Shown: positions 46,775-57,790 of the stretch, piece after piece
Layout of the letters: each line of letters begins with the position of its first letter
Numbering within the stretch: position 1 is the stretch's first letter
Assembly (NCBI RefSeq): GCF_023715785.1
Contig: NZ_JAMBOX010000004.1
Span: forward strand, 226,956 to 290,955
Reading direction: 5' to 3'
DNA: 64,000 nucleotides
Source of the DNA: Neobacillus niacini
GTDB taxonomy: Bacteria; Bacillota; Bacilli; Bacillales; Cytobacillaceae
The notes under the pieces: model-generated
Told to the model about the DNA's origin: nothing
What the model saw: only the letters and a program-made list of their open reading frames with translations
The model's database searches: none
Position numbers and translations under genes: made by a program

Positions 46775-49104
46775 GCTTGAGGGCCCCCGCCTTCAAGCAG
46801 TGCATGCCGCAACACTTCATCCACATGGGTGACCGGAACAAATTCAAGCCCGCTGCGGACACTTTCCGGAATGTCGTCAATATCCTTTTCATTGTCCTTC
46901 GGTAAAATAACCTTCGTTAATCCGGCACGATGGGCACTTAATGTTTTTTCCTTCAAGCCGCCTATCGGCAGAACCCGGCCACGGAGGGTGATCTCTCCTG
47001 TCATTCCAACTTCGCGGCGGATTGGCTTGCCTGTCAACGCAGACACGAGCGCGGTGGCAATTGTGATTCCGGCAGATGGCCCGTCTTTTGGCACAGCGCC
47101 TTCAGGAACGTGAATGTGAATATCATATTTTTCATGGAAGTCTTCTTCAATCCCAAGCTCAGCAGCCTTTGAGCGAACATAACTGAATGCGGCCTGGGCA
47201 GATTCCTTCATGACATCGCCAAGCTTGCCTGTGAGCACAAGCTTGCCTTTGCCCGGTGCCAAGGACACTTCAATTTGCAGCGTATCGCCGCCGACTGTCG
47301 TATAGGCTAATCCGGTTGCCACGCCAACTTGGTCTTCCGCTTCAGCCTGACCATAGCGGAATCTTGTTTTTCCTAAAAATTCTTCCACATTCTTTTCCGT
47401 AACGACAACTCGCTTTTTCTCGCCTGAAACAATGATTTTCGCTGTTTTACGGCAAATCGTCGCCATCTGGCGCTCCAAACTGCGGACACCGGCTTCACGG
47501 GTGTAATAACGGACCACTTTCAAAATCGCGTCGTCACGAACCTGCAACGTATTTTTAGATAGGCCATTTTCTTTAATCTGTTTTGGAAGCAGGTGGTCCC
47601 TTGTAATATGAACCTTTTCAAGCTCGGTATAACCGGCAATTGTGATGATTTCCATCCGGTCAAGCAACGGTCCCGGAATGGTGCTGAGATTATTCGCCGT
47701 TGCAATAAACATAACTTTCGATAAATCGTAAGTTTCTTCAATATAATGGTCGCTGAAGTTATGATTCTGTTCAGGGTCTAGAACTTCTAACAGCGCCGCC
47801 GACGGGTCGCCGCGGAAATCGCTTGACATCTTGTCGATTTCATCGAGCAAGAACACCGGGTTGATTGTACCCGCTTTTTTCATCCCTTGGATAATCCGCC
47901 CTGGCATCGCCCCGACATAAGTCCTCCGGTGGCCGCGAATTTCAGATTCGTCGCGGACGCCGCCAAGCGAGACTCGGACAAAATTTCGGTTTAGTGAAGT
48001 GGCGATCGACCGGGCCAAACTTGTTTTACCGACACCCGGAGGTCCGGCGAGACAGAGAATCGGACCTTTTAAGGAATTGGTCAGCTTCTGTACTGCCAAG
48101 TATTCCAGAACACGTTCCTTCACTTTTTCTAGACCATAATGGTCCTGATTGAGTATCTTTTCAGCCCGGTGGATATCAATGTCATCCTCGGTTTTCTTCG
48201 ACCATGGCAAGGAAATCAGCCATTCAAGATAATTGCGGATAACCGCGCTTTCAGCAGAACTGGTTGGCACCTTTTCATAGCGCTCCAGCTCCTTCATCGC
48301 CGCATTATAGACATGCTCCGGCATTCCCGCATCCTCAATTTTCTTGGTGAGGTCGGCGATTTCACCCGTTTTCCCTTCTTTATCGCCAAGTTCCTTTTGG
48401 ATTGCCTTCATTTGTTCGCGCAGATAGTATTCCTTTTGCGTACGTTCCATCGAGCGTTTGACCCGCTGACCGATTTTCTTTTCGAGATTCAACACTTCTT
48501 TTTCATTAAAAATGATATTGATAACCCGGTTCATTCTTTGTTTTACATCAATCGTCTCTAGGATTTCCTGTTTTTCCTTCAGCTTGATTGGCAAATGAGA
48601 GGCAATAATGTCAGCCATTCTGCCTGGCTCTTCAATATCTGCCACGGAGGCAAACGTTTCTGAAGATATTTTTTTCGATAGCTTTATGTATTGTTCAAAA
48701 TAATCCAGCATTGTTCTCATCAATGCCTGATCTTCTACGTCTTTTGTATCTTCGTCCTCGTGGGTGATGACGCTGACCGTATAGTAATTTTCTTCTTCAT
48801 GGAACGAGACAATTTCCGCCCTGGATAGACCTTCAACCAGCACGCGAATCGTGCCGTTTGGAAGCTTTAGCATTTGCTTGACCTTTGTTAAGGTACCAAA
48901 TTTGTATAAATCCTCTTCGGAAGGCTCATCGATGGAGACATCCTTTTGAGTTGTTAAGAAAATAATATGGTCATCTACCATTGCTTTTTCGAGCGCCTGG
49001 ACCGACATTTCCCGGCCAACATCCAAGTGCAAGACCATTGTCGGATAGACAAGCAATCCCCGAAGCGGCAGGAGGGGGACGAGCAATTCGTTCTTTTTCG
49101 CCAA
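46771..49104 (-). CDS. lonA: ATP-dependent protease LonA
   Basis: A 777-residue AAA+ protease. The N-terminal substrate domain begins [15 protein letters not shown]. Walker A GPPGVGKT is at 354-361, and the serine-lysine protease domain has [12 protein letters not shown]. The start is TTG 49102-49104, nine bases after GGAGG, giving 777 residues against 774 in B. subtilis; the ATG at 49134 lies upstream of the ribosome binding site. It degrades misfolded and regulatory proteins in vegetative cells. Confidence 0.97.
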   Translation of the reverse strand: MAKKNELLVPLLPLRGLLVYPTMVLHLDVGREMSVQALEKAMVDDHIIFLTTQKDVSIDEPSEEDLYKFGTLTKVKQMLKLPNGTIRVLVEGLSRAEIVSFHEEENYYTVSVITHEDEDTKDVEDQALMRTMLDYFEQYIKLSKKISSETFASVADIEEPGRMADIIASHLPIKLKEKQEILETIDVKQRMNRVINIIFNEKEVLNLEKKIGQRVKRSMERTQKEYYLREQMKAIQKELGDKEGKTGEIADLTKKIEDAGMPEHVYNAAMKELERYEKVPTSSAESAVIRNYLEWLISLPWSKKTEDDIDIHRAEKILNQDHYGLEKVKERVLEYLAVQKLTNSLKGPILCLAGPPGVGKTSLARSIATSLNRNFVRVSLGGVRDESEIRGHRRTYVGAMPGRIIQGMKKAGTINPVFLLDEIDKMSSDFRGDPSAALLEVLDPEQNHNFSDHYIEETYDLSKVMFIATANNLSTIPGPLLDRMEIITIAGYTELEKVHITRDHLLPKQIKENGLSKNTLQVRDDAILKVVRYYTREAGVRSLERQMATICRKTAKIIVSGEKKRVVVTEKNVEEFLGKTRFRYGQAEAEDQVGVATGLAYTTVGGDTLQIEVSLAPGKGKLVLTGKLGDVMKESAQAAFSYVRSKAAELGIEEDFHEKYDIHIHVPEGAVPKDGPSAGITIATALVSALTGKPIRREVGMTGEITLRGRVLPIGGLKEKTLSAHRAGLTKVILPKDNEKDIDDIPESVRSGLEFVPVTHVDEVLRHALLEGGGPQA

Positions 49105-49271
49105 AACACTGCACCTCCACATGCAAACATTCATTCTTCTGATAAAACATTAAGTCTTTGTACAAATTCTATCCTATTTATTTTTTTGTGTCTATTTTAT
49201 CTTCCCCAAACGATGAAAATATCTATCTTTTCTCCTTATTTCTGTTCTAATGAAAATTTTTTCATGTCGAC

Positions 49272-49313
49272 CAAATAAAAACTTCGGTTTGAGTCAGTAC
49301 ACAAACCGAAGTT
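49272..49313 (-). terminator. Terminator of lonB
   Basis: Perfect twelve-base arms AACTTCGGTTTG (49280-49291) and CAAACCGAAGTT (49302-49313), followed on the minus strand by TTTATTTGG. Confidence 0.9.
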
Positions 49314-49321
49314 ATATTAAG

Positions 49322-50989
49322 CTAAATACTTTCCTTTTTAGATAACTCAATGGAAGCGGGAATGGCTGTATTCTTTTGGAATTGATTTACTAGGGCAATC
49401 TCAAATACTTCGTGAAGATGAGTCACCGGAATAATCCGAATCCCTTCTATCTCATTTAAGATGGTTTGATTGTTTTCTTCCGGGATGATGACTGTTTTCG
49501 CGCCGGCTTTTTTGGCGGCCTTTACTTTTGGATAGACACCGCCGATTGGCTTCACATTCCCGTGAATGCTGATTTCACCAGTCATTGCGACCGTGTTATC
49601 GATTGGAATCTTATAGATGGCCGAATAGATTCCTGTTGCCATCGCAATCCCCGCCGACGGGCCGTCAATCGGAACCCCACCCGGAAAGTTGACATGAATA
49701 TCATAGTCGTTGGCCGGTACACCCATCGACCTTAACACAGTTATCACGTTTTCAATCGAGCCACGCGCCATACTTTTGCGGCGAATCGACTTACCTTGGC
49801 CGCCGATACTCTCTTCCTCGACAATACCGGTTATATTGATCGTTCCTTTTTCCTTTGCCGGGATGACGGTGACTTCGATTTCGAGAAGCGCTCCCGAATT
49901 CGGCCCATACACGGCAAGGCCGTTGACAAGCCCGACTTGGGCTTCTTCATTGATCATTCGTTCCATTCTTGGCGTCATCTGGCTGGAATGGATGACCCAT
50001 TCTATATCCTCATCTTTAATGTACTGGCGGTCTTCGGTTATCGCCAATCCTGCAGCTATCTGAATCATATTGACGGTCTCCCGGCCATTTCTTGCATATG
50101 TAGAAAGTGTATGGACACCGGTATCCTTAATCTGCATATTTACCTTGGCAGCCGCTTTCTTTGCGACCGTGACGATTTCTTCTTGGTTTAAATCCCGGAA
50201 GAATACTTCCATGCACCGTGACCTGATGGCTGGAGGGATTTCGCTTGGCGTCCTTGTGGTTGCGCCGATTAACCGGAAATCGGCAGGAAGTCCATTTTTA
50301 AAAATATCATGGATATGCGTTGGGATTTGGTGATTTTCCTCATGATAGTAGGCACTTTCCAGGAATACCTTGCGATCCTCCAAAACCTTAAGTAACTTGT
50401 TCATTTGGATCGGATGCAGTTCCCCGATTTCATCAATAAACAGGACACCGCCATGGGCATTTGTCACCGCTCCCTGCTTTGGCTGCGGAATGCCCGCCTG
50501 CCCCATCGCCCCGGCGCCTTGATAAATCGGGTCATGCACTGACCCAATTAACGGGTCGGCAATCCCGCGCTCATCAAACCGTGCGGTAGTGGCATCCAGC
50601 TCAATAAAGACAGAATCCCGTTTAAATGGTGATTTTGAGTTCTTCTTCGCTTCCTCTAAAACGAGCCGGGCGGCCGCGGTTTTACCGACACCAGGCGGGC
50701 CGTAGATGATCACATGCTGCGGATTGGGTCCGCATAATGCCGCCTTTAACGATTTGATGCCATCTTCCTGCCCGACAATATCCTGAAAGCTTGTCGGCCT
50801 TACTTTTTCAGATAATGGCTCTGTAAGGGAAATGGACCGCATTTTCCGAAGCTGCTCCATTTCTTTTCGCGATTCACGGTCAATGGATACCTTTTGTGTC
50901 CGTTGATTTCGGAGCAAATTCCAAAAATATAGTCCGATAATGATTCCAAAAAATAGCTGTATAAATAAAGCAATCCCCGTCCAACTCAT
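49322..50989 (-). CDS. lonB: Sporulation-associated ATP-dependent protease LonB
   Basis: A 555-residue Lon-like protease. An N-terminal membrane segment (about 5-24, GIALFIQLFFGIIIGLYFW) precedes an AAA+ domain with Walker A GPPGVGKT at 98-105 and VLFIDEIGELH. The protease domain has DGPSAGIAMATG. In B. subtilis LonB is forespore-expressed under sigma-F. The LonA-type N-terminal substrate domain is absent, as expected. It has its own terminator, and the repeat array at 51.1 kb sits at its promoter side. Confidence 0.95.
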   Translation of the reverse strand: MSWTGIALFIQLFFGIIIGLYFWNLLRNQRTQKVSIDRESRKEMEQLRKMRSISLTEPLSEKVRPTSFQDIVGQEDGIKSLKAALCGPNPQHVIIYGPPGVGKTAAARLVLEEAKKNSKSPFKRDSVFIELDATTARFDERGIADPLIGSVHDPIYQGAGAMGQAGIPQPKQGAVTNAHGGVLFIDEIGELHPIQMNKLLKVLEDRKVFLESAYYHEENHQIPTHIHDIFKNGLPADFRLIGATTRTPSEIPPAIRSRCMEVFFRDLNQEEIVTVAKKAAAKVNMQIKDTGVHTLSTYARNGRETVNMIQIAAGLAITEDRQYIKDEDIEWVIHSSQMTPRMERMINEEAQVGLVNGLAVYGPNSGALLEIEVTVIPAKEKGTINITGIVEEESIGGQGKSIRRKSMARGSIENVITVLRSMGVPANDYDIHVNFPGGVPIDGPSAGIAMATGIYSAIYKIPIDNTVAMTGEISIHGNVKPIGGVYPKVKAAKKAGAKTVIIPEENNQTILNEIEGIRIIPVTHLHEVFEIALVNQFQKNTAIPASIELSKKESI

Positions 50990-51085
50990 ATCGTTTCCTC
51001 CTGCACCATATTACTCAATTGATATTAATAAGTATTTCCTGCTGCATGGAGGAATAAACCACAAAATGCAAAAACTCACCAACGG

Positions 51086-51197
51086 CAAGTTGGAGAAGGT
51101 CATCCGCAAGTTGGCAAATGCTATACACAAGTTGAAGAGCGTTATCCGCAAGTTGGAGAGTGCTATACGCAAGTTGGAGAGCGTCATCCACAAGTTG
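51086..51197. repeat. Tandem 21-bp repeat array between lonB and clpX
   Basis: CAAGTTG starts at 51086, 51107, 51128, 51149, 51170 and 51191, exactly 21 bp apart. The unit GCGTTATCCGCAAGTT plus GGAGA is the reverse complement of the hemD-hemB unit (AACTTGCGGATAACGC). It lies between the clpX terminator and the lonB start. Confidence 0.95.
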
Positions 51198-51204
51198 TCC
51201 CACC

Positions 51205-51238
51205 ACCAAAACAAAGAACCCAGCCAAAGGCCGGGTTC
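51205..51238 (-). terminator. Terminator of clpX
   Basis: On the minus strand GAACCCGGCC, loop TTT, GGCTGGGTTC, then TTTGTTTTG. Confidence 0.88.
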
Positions 51239-51248
51239 CCATAAAGCG

Positions 51249-52508
51249 TTATGCAGATTTTTCTTCTTTAACAACAGTGCCATCCTCTAAAATCAGCTTT
51301 GGCACGCTGTTGTTCGCAACTGTTTCCTTGGTGATGATACATTTTGAAATATCATCGCGTGAAGGAAGGTCGAACATGACATCTAGCATGATTCCTTCGA
51401 TAATAGAACGCAAGCCGCGAGCACCTGTTTTGCGCTCGATTGCTTTCTTGGCAATCTCTTGCAACGCACCCTCTTCGAACTCAAGCTCAACATCGTCGAT
51501 TTCAAGCATTTTTTGATACTGCTTGACCAGCGCATTTTTTGGCTTCGTTAAAATTTCAATCAGCGCAGCTTCGTCCAGTTGTTCAAGGCTGGCAATGACC
51601 GGAAGACGGCCGATGAATTCAGGGATTAACCCGAAACGCAGCAAGTCTTCTGGCAGAACCTTGGAGAGAACCTCTTTTGATGAAATTTCCTGCTGCTTTG
51701 GATCAGCTCCAAAACCGATTACCTTTTGCCCCAAACGGCGCTTGATAATTGGTTCAATGCCATCAAAGGCTCCACCACAGATAAACAGGATGTTCGTTGT
51801 ATCAATTTGGATAAACTCCTGATGCGGATGCTTTCTCCCGCCTTGTGGAGGAACACTGGCAACCGTTCCTTCCAAAATTTTCAACAGCGCCTGCTGCACA
51901 CCTTCACCGGATACATCCCGGGTGATCGAAGGATTTTCTGATTTACGGGCAATCTTATCAATTTCGTCGATATAGATAATGCCTTTTTCAGCTTTTTCCA
52001 CATCGTAATCAGCAGCTTGAATTAATTTTAATAAAATATTTTCAACGTCTTCCCCAACGTAACCAGCCTCTGTAAGGGAAGTGGCATCAGCAATCGCAAA
52101 TGGTACATTCAAAATTCTTGCCAATGTTTGAGCCAATAAGGTTTTACCGCTACCAGTCGGTCCAATCATACAAATATTACTTTTTGACAGCTCAACATCA
52201 TCGATTTTGCTGTTGGAGTTAATCCGTTTGTAATGATTGTAAACAGCAACCGATAACGCTTTTTTCGCTTTATCCTGACCAATGACATATTCATCAAGAA
52301 TTTCACAGATTTCCCGCGGCTTTGGAACATCTTTAAATTCTACTTCCTCCTCAGTTCCTAGCTCTTCCTCAACAATTTCGGTGCAGAGTTCAATACACTC
52401 ATCACATATATAAACCCCCGGGCCGGCTACCAGCTTGCGGACTTGATCCTGTGTTTTCCCACAGAATGAACACTTTAATTGTCCTTTTTCATCGTTAAAT
52501 TTAAACAA
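51249..52508 (-). CDS. clpX: ATP-dependent Clp protease ATP-binding subunit ClpX
   Basis: A 419-residue AAA+ unfoldase partner of ClpP. The N-terminal C4 zinc-binding domain has Cys13, Cys16, Cys35 and Cys38. Walker A GPTGSGKT is at about 116-123, the ClpP-docking IGF loop is in KVIGFGADP, and the C-terminal small domain includes [14 protein letters not shown]. The typical single gene lies between tig and lonB. Confidence 0.98.
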   Translation of the reverse strand: MFKFNDEKGQLKCSFCGKTQDQVRKLVAGPGVYICDECIELCTEIVEEELGTEEEVEFKDVPKPREICEILDEYVIGQDKAKKALSVAVYNHYKRINSNSKIDDVELSKSNICMIGPTGSGKTLLAQTLARILNVPFAIADATSLTEAGYVGEDVENILLKLIQAADYDVEKAEKGIIYIDEIDKIARKSENPSITRDVSGEGVQQALLKILEGTVASVPPQGGRKHPHQEFIQIDTTNILFICGGAFDGIEPIIKRRLGQKVIGFGADPKQQEISSKEVLSKVLPEDLLRFGLIPEFIGRLPVIASLEQLDEAALIEILTKPKNALVKQYQKMLEIDDVELEFEEGALQEIAKKAIERKTGARGLRSIIEGIMLDVMFDLPSRDDISKCIITKETVANNSVPKLILEDGTVVKEEKSA

Positions 52509-52834
52509 TCCCTTTCACCCCTCGACACTTCTAAATCTTTAAAAAAGCTGGCGAATTTCCAACAAATCCGAGTTTTCTTAACATTACTTCAATAGTATGT
52601 ATTTTGCATTGTAACACATTTTACAGGCCGACTGGAAATAAAACGCTTTAAACAATTATGGTATTATTTGTTGGAATTGCCAATAAATGAAGCATATGTA
52701 CTCAAATCAGGATAACCAAATTTTTAATAAATCAACCTTAGCTTAATTTAATTCGCCGCAAAAATATTATCTCCTGCCGCCTGTTATAGAAAAGGTTTCC
52801 CTGTCTTTATTATAATATGTAATTGAAAAATTAG
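52509..52834. other. Intergenic region tig-clpX
   Basis: A region of about 330 bp without a gene. It must hold the clpX promoter; TTACAAT near 52608-52614 (minus strand) is a possible -10 but no good -35 is visible. No CtsR-type direct repeat was seen. Confidence 0.5.
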
Positions 52835-52866
52835 CTAAAACGAGGCACGACAAATATCGTGCCTCG
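52835..52866 (-). terminator. Terminator of tig
   Basis: Perfect ten-base arms CGAGGCACGA (52841-52850) and TCGTGCCTCG (52857-52866), then TTTT on the minus strand. Confidence 0.88.
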
Positions 52867-52880
52867 TTCCTATTTAATGA

Positions 52881-54167
52881 TTATTTTTTATTAGCAATAA
52901 GAAAATCTACTGCTTTTTGGAGTTTGAGGTCATCTTTGATGCTGTCTGTTCCACCTAATGCCTTTTTGATGTTGTCGACTGACATGTTGTACATTCCAGC
53001 CATTTTTTCAAGTTCGGCATTCACGTCTTCCTCAGTGACTTCAAGGTTTTCAGCTTTAGCGATTGCTTCTAATGTTAAGCTGTTCTTAACACGCTTCACA
53101 GCATCTTCTTTCATTTGCTCGCGAAGAGCCGCTTCGTCTTGACCAGAGAACTGGAAATATAACTGAAGGTTCATGCCTTGCATCTGCAGACGCTGTTCAA
53201 ATTCTTGAAGCATACGGTTTACTTCGTTTTCAACCATTACTTCTGGAATTTCCACTTCTGCATTTTCTGCCGCTTTATCGACTAGAGAATCACGAAGGTG
53301 GTGCTCTGCCTCATGCTTTTTGCTGCCTTCTAAACGAGTCTTGATTTTTTCTTTTAATGCGTCTAATGTTTCAACTTCTTCATCCACATCTTTTGCAAAC
53401 TCATCATCTAATTCAGGAAGCTCTTTTCCCTTGATTTCATGAACAGTAACCTTAAATACAGCTGGCTTACCTGCAAGCTCTGCAGCATGGTATTCTTCAG
53501 GGAATGTAACTTCCACATCTTTAGATTCGCCAGCTTTAACGCCAACTAACTGCTCTTCGAAACCTGGAATGAATTGGTCAGAACCAAGCTCAAGAGAATG
53601 GTTTTCAGCTTCGCCGCCTTCAAATGCCTCTCCATCAACAAAGCCTTTAAAGTCGATTACTACTGTGTCGCCGTTTTCAGCTGGAGCATCTTCTTTCACA
53701 ACAAGCTCTGCATGTCGGCCTTGAAGAGTTTCTAGTTCTTTTTGAACATCTTCATCTGTAACAGCAGTATCAAGCTCTTCGATTTCAAGGCCTTTGTATT
53801 CGCCAAGTTTTACTTCAGGCTTCACTTGTACAGTGGCTTTGAAAGTGAATTCCTTGTCTTTGCCCATTTGGTCAAGGTCAAAGTCAACATCTTCAGGCTG
53901 AGCGATTGGCTCAATTCCAGCTTCTTCAATTGCACTCATATATGCTTCTGGAAAAATAAAATCTAATGCATCTTGAAAAAGTGCTTCTACACCAAAGCGC
54001 TTTTCAAACATCGAACGAGGCATTTTGCCCTTACGGAAGCCAGGTACATTGACTTGTTTTACAACCTTTTTGAAAGCTGCGTCCAATCCTTGGTTTACTT
54101 TTTCCGCACTTACCTCAATTGTAAGGACGCCGCGGTTTCCTTCTAACTTTTCCCATTGTGCTGTCAT
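52881..54167 (-). CDS. tig: Trigger factor, ribosome-bound chaperone
   Basis: A 428-residue trigger factor. The N-terminal ribosome-binding domain has the signature [13 protein letters not shown]-type PPIase domain is at about 160-245 ([20 protein letters not shown]). The C-terminal chaperone arms end [13 protein letters not shown]. The start is ATG 54165-54167, nine bases after GGAGGG; the open frame extends another 39 codons upstream without support. Length equals the family norm. Confidence 0.97.
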   Translation of the reverse strand: MTAQWEKLEGNRGVLTIEVSAEKVNQGLDAAFKKVVKQVNVPGFRKGKMPRSMFEKRFGVEALFQDALDFIFPEAYMSAIEEAGIEPIAQPEDVDFDLDQMGKDKEFTFKATVQVKPEVKLGEYKGLEIEELDTAVTDEDVQKELETLQGRHAELVVKEDAPAENGDTVVIDFKGFVDGEAFEGGEAENHSLELGSDQFIPGFEEQLVGVKAGESKDVEVTFPEEYHAAELAGKPAVFKVTVHEIKGKELPELDDEFAKDVDEEVETLDALKEKIKTRLEGSKKHEAEHHLRDSLVDKAAENAEVEIPEVMVENEVNRMLQEFEQRLQMQGMNLQLYFQFSGQDEAALREQMKEDAVKRVKNSLTLEAIAKAENLEVTEEDVNAELEKMAGMYNMSVDNIKKALGGTDSIKDDLKLQKAVDFLIANKK

Positions 54168-54327
54168 GCTTTTTTTCCCTCCAACATCTATTCTCATTTC
54201 ATTCGTGACGAAATTTAATTTCGGAATATGTACTAAGCCATTTTCCACTTTTTTAATGTAAAAATAGATTTTTACACAATGCAACCCTTACATTATACCA
54301 CATGATTTTTTTCTTTCAACTGCGAGC

Positions 54328-55392
54328 CTATAGATTCGGATAAGAAATTTGTTCAATTCTCTCAATCTGCCGGATGGCGGTTGTTATTTCATCCGCCGCA
54401 GTCTCATACTTATTTGCCAATACAGTTATTTCCGGGTCACTGCCCATGTATACGTGCACCAAATAGTGAAAAGCTGCTGCCCAGGCCCTTGGATTAGTAG
54501 GTTCCAGGTCAAATGGATAGCTAATGAAAAAGATTCGCTCGACCATATCAGATATATTTGTAAAAAGGACAGGGTCGCTGCTTTCTAGCATATTTTCCAG
54601 AAGTGATTTGATTTCTATCATTTTGGTCTGCTCTTTGATTTCCGGCATTAGTGTAGGAGACACCTTTCGTTCAATTGCAAACTTCTTGATGGTGACTTCC
54701 TGAGCGATTTCCTGTTCTTTTAATAGCGTTAATAAAATCGTTTTTAAAAATGGGTTTCCTTCATCATCCTGTAAATAACCCTCGATCTCCTGCAGATAAG
54801 GCCTGACATTTTTTTCTGCAAGGCTTGATACAAGCAGCATTTGTTCATTTAAAGTCTTTAGTGACGTTAGGTTTAGCGCCTTTTCCCCAGAAGGCTTATC
54901 AAAGTTGCCCTTGTAGTCGATTTCAGCCGGATTTGTTATTTCCTGTTCAGCTAAACTGGAATCATGATTTTCCGCCATTCTTTTGCTGAATTGCAGGATG
55001 GTTATAAAATGCTGCACTCTATCCGGCGGGATTTCCTTTTCATCAAGAAGGGCCTCAATCGTTGAGGCGATTTCCTGATATTCATGAAGCTGTAGCAGGA
55101 CCGTCAAATACAAATCTACGGCCTGAAAATAGTCGCCAATGCCTTTATGTAAAATCTCCTTTGAAAGCTCCTTGGCTTTTAGGTAGCTTCCCGCTTCAAA
55201 GTAAGCCAGGACAAGTCCAACCAATATATCATCGTTATCTGGATCCAATTCTTTTGCTTCCTCTAGCAGCCTAATCGCTTGGGTAAAATTTTTATTTTGC
55301 AGGCTTTCCAAGCCCTCGTCCATTAATCTTTTTTCAATCCCGGGAAAGAAAATGATATTATCTTTTCTTTTTGCACGCTCCCGTTTCTTCAT
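54328..55392 (-). CDS. ysoA: TPR-repeat protein YsoA
   Basis: A 354-residue protein. After a basic N-terminus come tetratricopeptide repeats (about 25-125): GLESLQNKNFTQAIRLLEEA, NDDILVGLVLAYFEAGSYL and related helices. The C-terminal 200 residues are helical and unassigned. B. subtilis ysoA occupies the same place upstream of tig; its function is unknown. The start at ATG 55390-55392 follows AGAAGGACGG; the longer frame would run into the tRNA terminator. Confidence 0.85.
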   Translation of the reverse strand: MKKRERAKRKDNIIFFPGIEKRLMDEGLESLQNKNFTQAIRLLEEAKELDPDNDDILVGLVLAYFEAGSYLKAKELSKEILHKGIGDYFQAVDLYLTVLLQLHEYQEIASTIEALLDEKEIPPDRVQHFITILQFSKRMAENHDSSLAEQEITNPAEIDYKGNFDKPSGEKALNLTSLKTLNEQMLLVSSLAEKNVRPYLQEIEGYLQDDEGNPFLKTILLTLLKEQEIAQEVTIKKFAIERKVSPTLMPEIKEQTKMIEIKSLLENMLESSDPVLFTNISDMVERIFFISYPFDLEPTNPRAWAAAFHYLVHVYMGSDPEITVLANKYETAADEITTAIRQIERIEQISYPNL

Positions 55393-55447
55393 AAGAATAC
55401 CGTCCTTCTGGATTGTCATTGAAAAATAGTGTAGCATAAAAAACAAG

Positions 55448-55475
55448 CAAAAAAAACTCACCCAATCCAGGTGAG
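55448..55475 (-). terminator. Terminator of tRNA-Arg
   Basis: On the minus strand CTCACC (55475-55470) and GGTGAG (55462-55457) form a stem followed by nine T (one adjoining base aside). Confidence 0.85.
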
Positions 55476-55496
55476 TAGATGTTTTGGTATGTAGTA

Positions 55497-55573
55497 TGGC
55501 GTCCCAGGAGAGATTCGAACTCCCGACCGTACGCTTAGAAGGCGTATGCTCTATCCGGCTGAGCTACTGGGAC
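55497..55573 (-). tRNA. tRNA-Arg (anticodon TCT)
   Basis: A 77-nt cloverleaf. Acceptor stem GTCCCAG/CTGGGAC, D arm AGCTCAGCCGGATAGAGCA, anticodon stem TACGC/GCGTA around CTTCTAA (anticodon TCT, reading AGA/AGG), and T arm with GTTCGAATC. Discriminator G and CCA are encoded (GCCA at the 3' end). Confidence 0.97.
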
Positions 55574-55661
55574 GTAGTCAGTTATCAAAGACAAGATTTA
55601 TTATATTATCCTAGCATTTAAATGTCAACAGGTATTTTTCTTATTTTGCAAATAAAGCTGA

Positions 55662-55679
55662 GGGGAGAATTTTCTCCCC
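55662..55679 (-). terminator. Hairpin at the end of ysnB
   Basis: GGGGAGAATTTTCTCCCC is a perfect palindrome just after the ysnB stop. The downstream T-run on the minus strand is weak (TCAGCTTTATTT). Confidence 0.6.
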
Positions 55680-55680
55680 A

Positions 55681-56196
55681 TTAGTTTCCTAGTACAAACT
55701 CCCGTGACAATCCTGCAATTTCCCTGCCGTTTAATTCGTATACCGCCATGCTCACGCGACCGTCTTGCAAATCTAAAATCACATATGTTTTTTCAAGGCG
55801 TTCCCGCGGCATGCGAATGCTTCCGGGATTAATATATAACCGGCCGTCAACCACCTCTGCCCCAAGTACATGGGAATGGCCAAAGCAGACAATATCGGCA
55901 CTAGTCTCTTCCGCCTTGTATTTTAAGCCCATTAACGACGTCTTTACCGAATACAGATGACCGTGGGTAATGAAAAATTTCCGACCGGCAACATCCGTAA
56001 CCAGTTCATTGGGAAATCCGCCCCAGTCACAGTTTCCCGCTACCGTAAAATATCCGGTTAACGCTAGATGATCGGGAGTCAATTGTGAGTCGCCGCAGTG
56101 AATCATTAAGTCCACTTCCTGCTGATGCCTGTCCCTGATTATTTCGAGTTCCTTTGTGAGCCCGTGGCTGTCACTGACCACCAAAACCTTACTCAT
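55681..56196 (-). CDS. ysnB: YfcE/MJ0936 family metallophosphoesterase YsnB
   Basis: A 171-residue calcineurin-like phosphodiesterase. Metal-binding motifs are VVSDSHG at 6-12, HCGDSQL, VAGNCDW, ITHGHLY, and FGHSHV. The natural substrate is unknown. The start overlaps the rdgB stop by 4 bp. Confidence 0.93.
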   Translation of the reverse strand: MSKVLVVSDSHGLTKELEIIRDRHQQEVDLMIHCGDSQLTPDHLALTGYFTVAGNCDWGGFPNELVTDVAGRKFFITHGHLYSVKTSLMGLKYKAEETSADIVCFGHSHVLGAEVVDGRLYINPGSIRMPRERLEKTYVILDLQDGRVSMAVYELNGREIAGLSREFVLGN

Positions 56197-56804
56197 GACC
56201 GACCCGCTCTTTCCAAAATGGAATCAAGCATTTCATCAAGCTTTTTTAAGGCATTGGCCCGATGGCTGATTTTGTTTTTTTCATCAGAAGACAGCTCGGC
56301 CATTGCCACACCTTTATCCGGCACGTAAAACACCGGGTCGTATCCAAACCCGTTAGTGCCCCTTGGCTCCTCCAAGATCCGTCCTTCACAGGTGCCTGAC
56401 ACGGTAAATGTTTCCTGTCCCGGCACGGCCACTGCCAATGCACAGTAAAATCGGGCTGTCCGGTTTTCCTCTTGCACACCTTCAAGTTCCGCTAAGACTT
56501 TTTTCGTATTGTTGGAATCATTTTTCGGTTCCCCGGCATAGCGTGCCGAATAAATACCTGGTCTGCCTTCAAGGGCATCAACCATCAATCCGGAATCATC
56601 GCCAATGACCATTTTATTTAACGCTGCTGACACAGCCTCCGCTTTCAGGGTAGCATTTTCCTCAAACGTCGTCCCGGTCTCTTCAACATCAGGGATTTCC
56701 GGGAAATCCAATAATGTTTTGACGGCAATCCCCCTGGATGCAAAAATATGCTCAAATTCCTTGGCTTTACCGGGATTTTTGGTTGCAATAATAACTTCCT
56801 TCAT
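56193..56804 (-). CDS. rdgB: XTP/dITP diphosphatase (non-canonical purine NTP pyrophosphatase)
   Basis: A 203-residue Ham1/RdgB enzyme that removes inosine and xanthosine triphosphates. [15 protein letters not shown] opens it; [18 protein letters not shown] and SARYAGEP form the substrate site; [13 protein letters not shown] and [10 protein letters not shown] complete it. Start ATG 56802-56804, nine bases after AGGGAG; the longer frame extends back into rph. Confidence 0.95.
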   Translation of the reverse strand: MKEVIIATKNPGKAKEFEHIFASRGIAVKTLLDFPEIPDVEETGTTFEENATLKAEAVSAALNKMVIGDDSGLMVDALEGRPGIYSARYAGEPKNDSNNTKKVLAELEGVQEENRTARFYCALAVAVPGQETFTVSGTCEGRILEEPRGTNGFGYDPVFYVPDKGVAMAELSSDEKNKISHRANALKKLDEMLDSILERAGRS

Positions 56805-56823
56805 AACAGTAATCTCCCTAACT

Positions 56824-57579
56824 TTATTTCTTTCGTCTAGCATCAATTTTCTTGGTAATCCCCTCGCCAAGCGCTGCTTTTTGCACTTCAAACAGCTCCA
56901 TTAACCCTTCCTGGGCCGCGTGCAATAACCCTTGCAGCTGGTCATAGGAAAACGTCGCTTCCTCCCCGGTGCCTTGCAGCTCGACAAACTCACCGCCGCC
57001 GGTCATGACCACGTTCATGTCAACCTCAGCCTTGGAATCCTCCGCATAATTCAGGTCCAAAACCGTTTGGCCACCTGATAAAATGCCGACACTTGTCGCA
57101 GCCAGATAGTCTGTAATCGGGAACTTCGAAAAAGGCTTTTTCTCCGACAAGCCATTTAACGCCATAGTCATCGCGACAAACGCACCAGTGATCGAGGCTG
57201 TCCTTGTCCCGCCATCCGCTTGAATGACGTCACAGTCAATCCATACCGTTCGTTCGCCAAGTGCCCCAAGGTCGACAACCGCGCGAAGCGCTCGGCCAAT
57301 CAAACGTTGAATCTCCATTGTTCTTCCTGTCACTTTGCCTTTTGACGATTCCCTGATGTTCCTTGTTTCCGTCGCCCGCGGCAACATTGAATATTCAGCG
57401 GTAATCCAGCCCTTGCCCTCGCCCCGCATAAATGGCGGCACACGCTCTTCGATACTGGCGGTGCAAATCACCTTGGTATTGCCGACCGAAATGAGACAAG
57501 ACCCTTCCGGATGCATTAAATAATTTGTTTCAATATGTATAGGCCGTAATTGCAGTTGCTCTCTTCCGTCAACACGCAT
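56824..57579 (-). CDS. rph: Ribonuclease PH
   Basis: A 252-residue phosphorolytic 3'-5' exoribonuclease that trims tRNA 3' ends. [16 protein letters not shown] opens it. [19 protein letters not shown] and [14 protein letters not shown] surround the phosphate site, and [17 protein letters not shown] is conserved. Start ATG 57577-57579, eight bases after GAGGAGGG; the longest frame (302 residues) is too long for the family. Confidence 0.97.
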   Translation of the reverse strand: MRVDGREQLQLRPIHIETNYLMHPEGSCLISVGNTKVICTASIEERVPPFMRGEGKGWITAEYSMLPRATETRNIRESSKGKVTGRTMEIQRLIGRALRAVVDLGALGERTVWIDCDVIQADGGTRTASITGAFVAMTMALNGLSEKKPFSKFPITDYLAATSVGILSGGQTVLDLNYAEDSKAEVDMNVVMTGGGEFVELQGTGEEATFSYDQLQGLLHAAQEGLMELFEVQKAALGEGITKKIDARRKK

Positions 57580-57599
57580 CCACATATCCCTCCTCGATA

Positions 57600-57640
57600 A
57601 AAGCAATAAGAAAGAGGCGGCCCTCCAGCCAACCTCTTTC
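57600..57640 (-). terminator. Hairpin upstream of rph
   Basis: On the minus strand GAAAGAGG (57640-57633) pairs with CCTCTTTC (57617-57610), with GC-rich inner pairing, followed by TTATTGCTTTTATC. It may terminate gerM read-through or attenuate rph, since a TATACT sequence lies between it and gerM. Confidence 0.55.
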
Positions 57641-57766
57641 ATTGTCACTATATAGTATAACAAAAATCTACTTTTAGCTAACATGAATGTATAAAATTTT
57701 TGCCAAATTTCCCATTTCAGCTTCGCACGCATACATTCAACTACACCTCTGTCTTCGTCCTAAAGG

Positions 57767-57784
57767 ACTCGCCAATCGGTGAGT
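57767..57784 (-). terminator. Hairpin after gerM
   Basis: Seven-base arms ACTCGCC and GGTGAGT sit 7 bp beyond the gerM stop. Only CCTTT follows on the minus strand, so it is a weak terminator at best. Confidence 0.45.
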
Positions 57785-57790
57785 TTCCAT

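Noticed and set aside
49135..49321. CtsR or HrcA heat-shock operator upstream of lonA
   Set aside because: No GGTCAAA-type direct repeat or CIRCE-like inverted repeat could be found in this gap.
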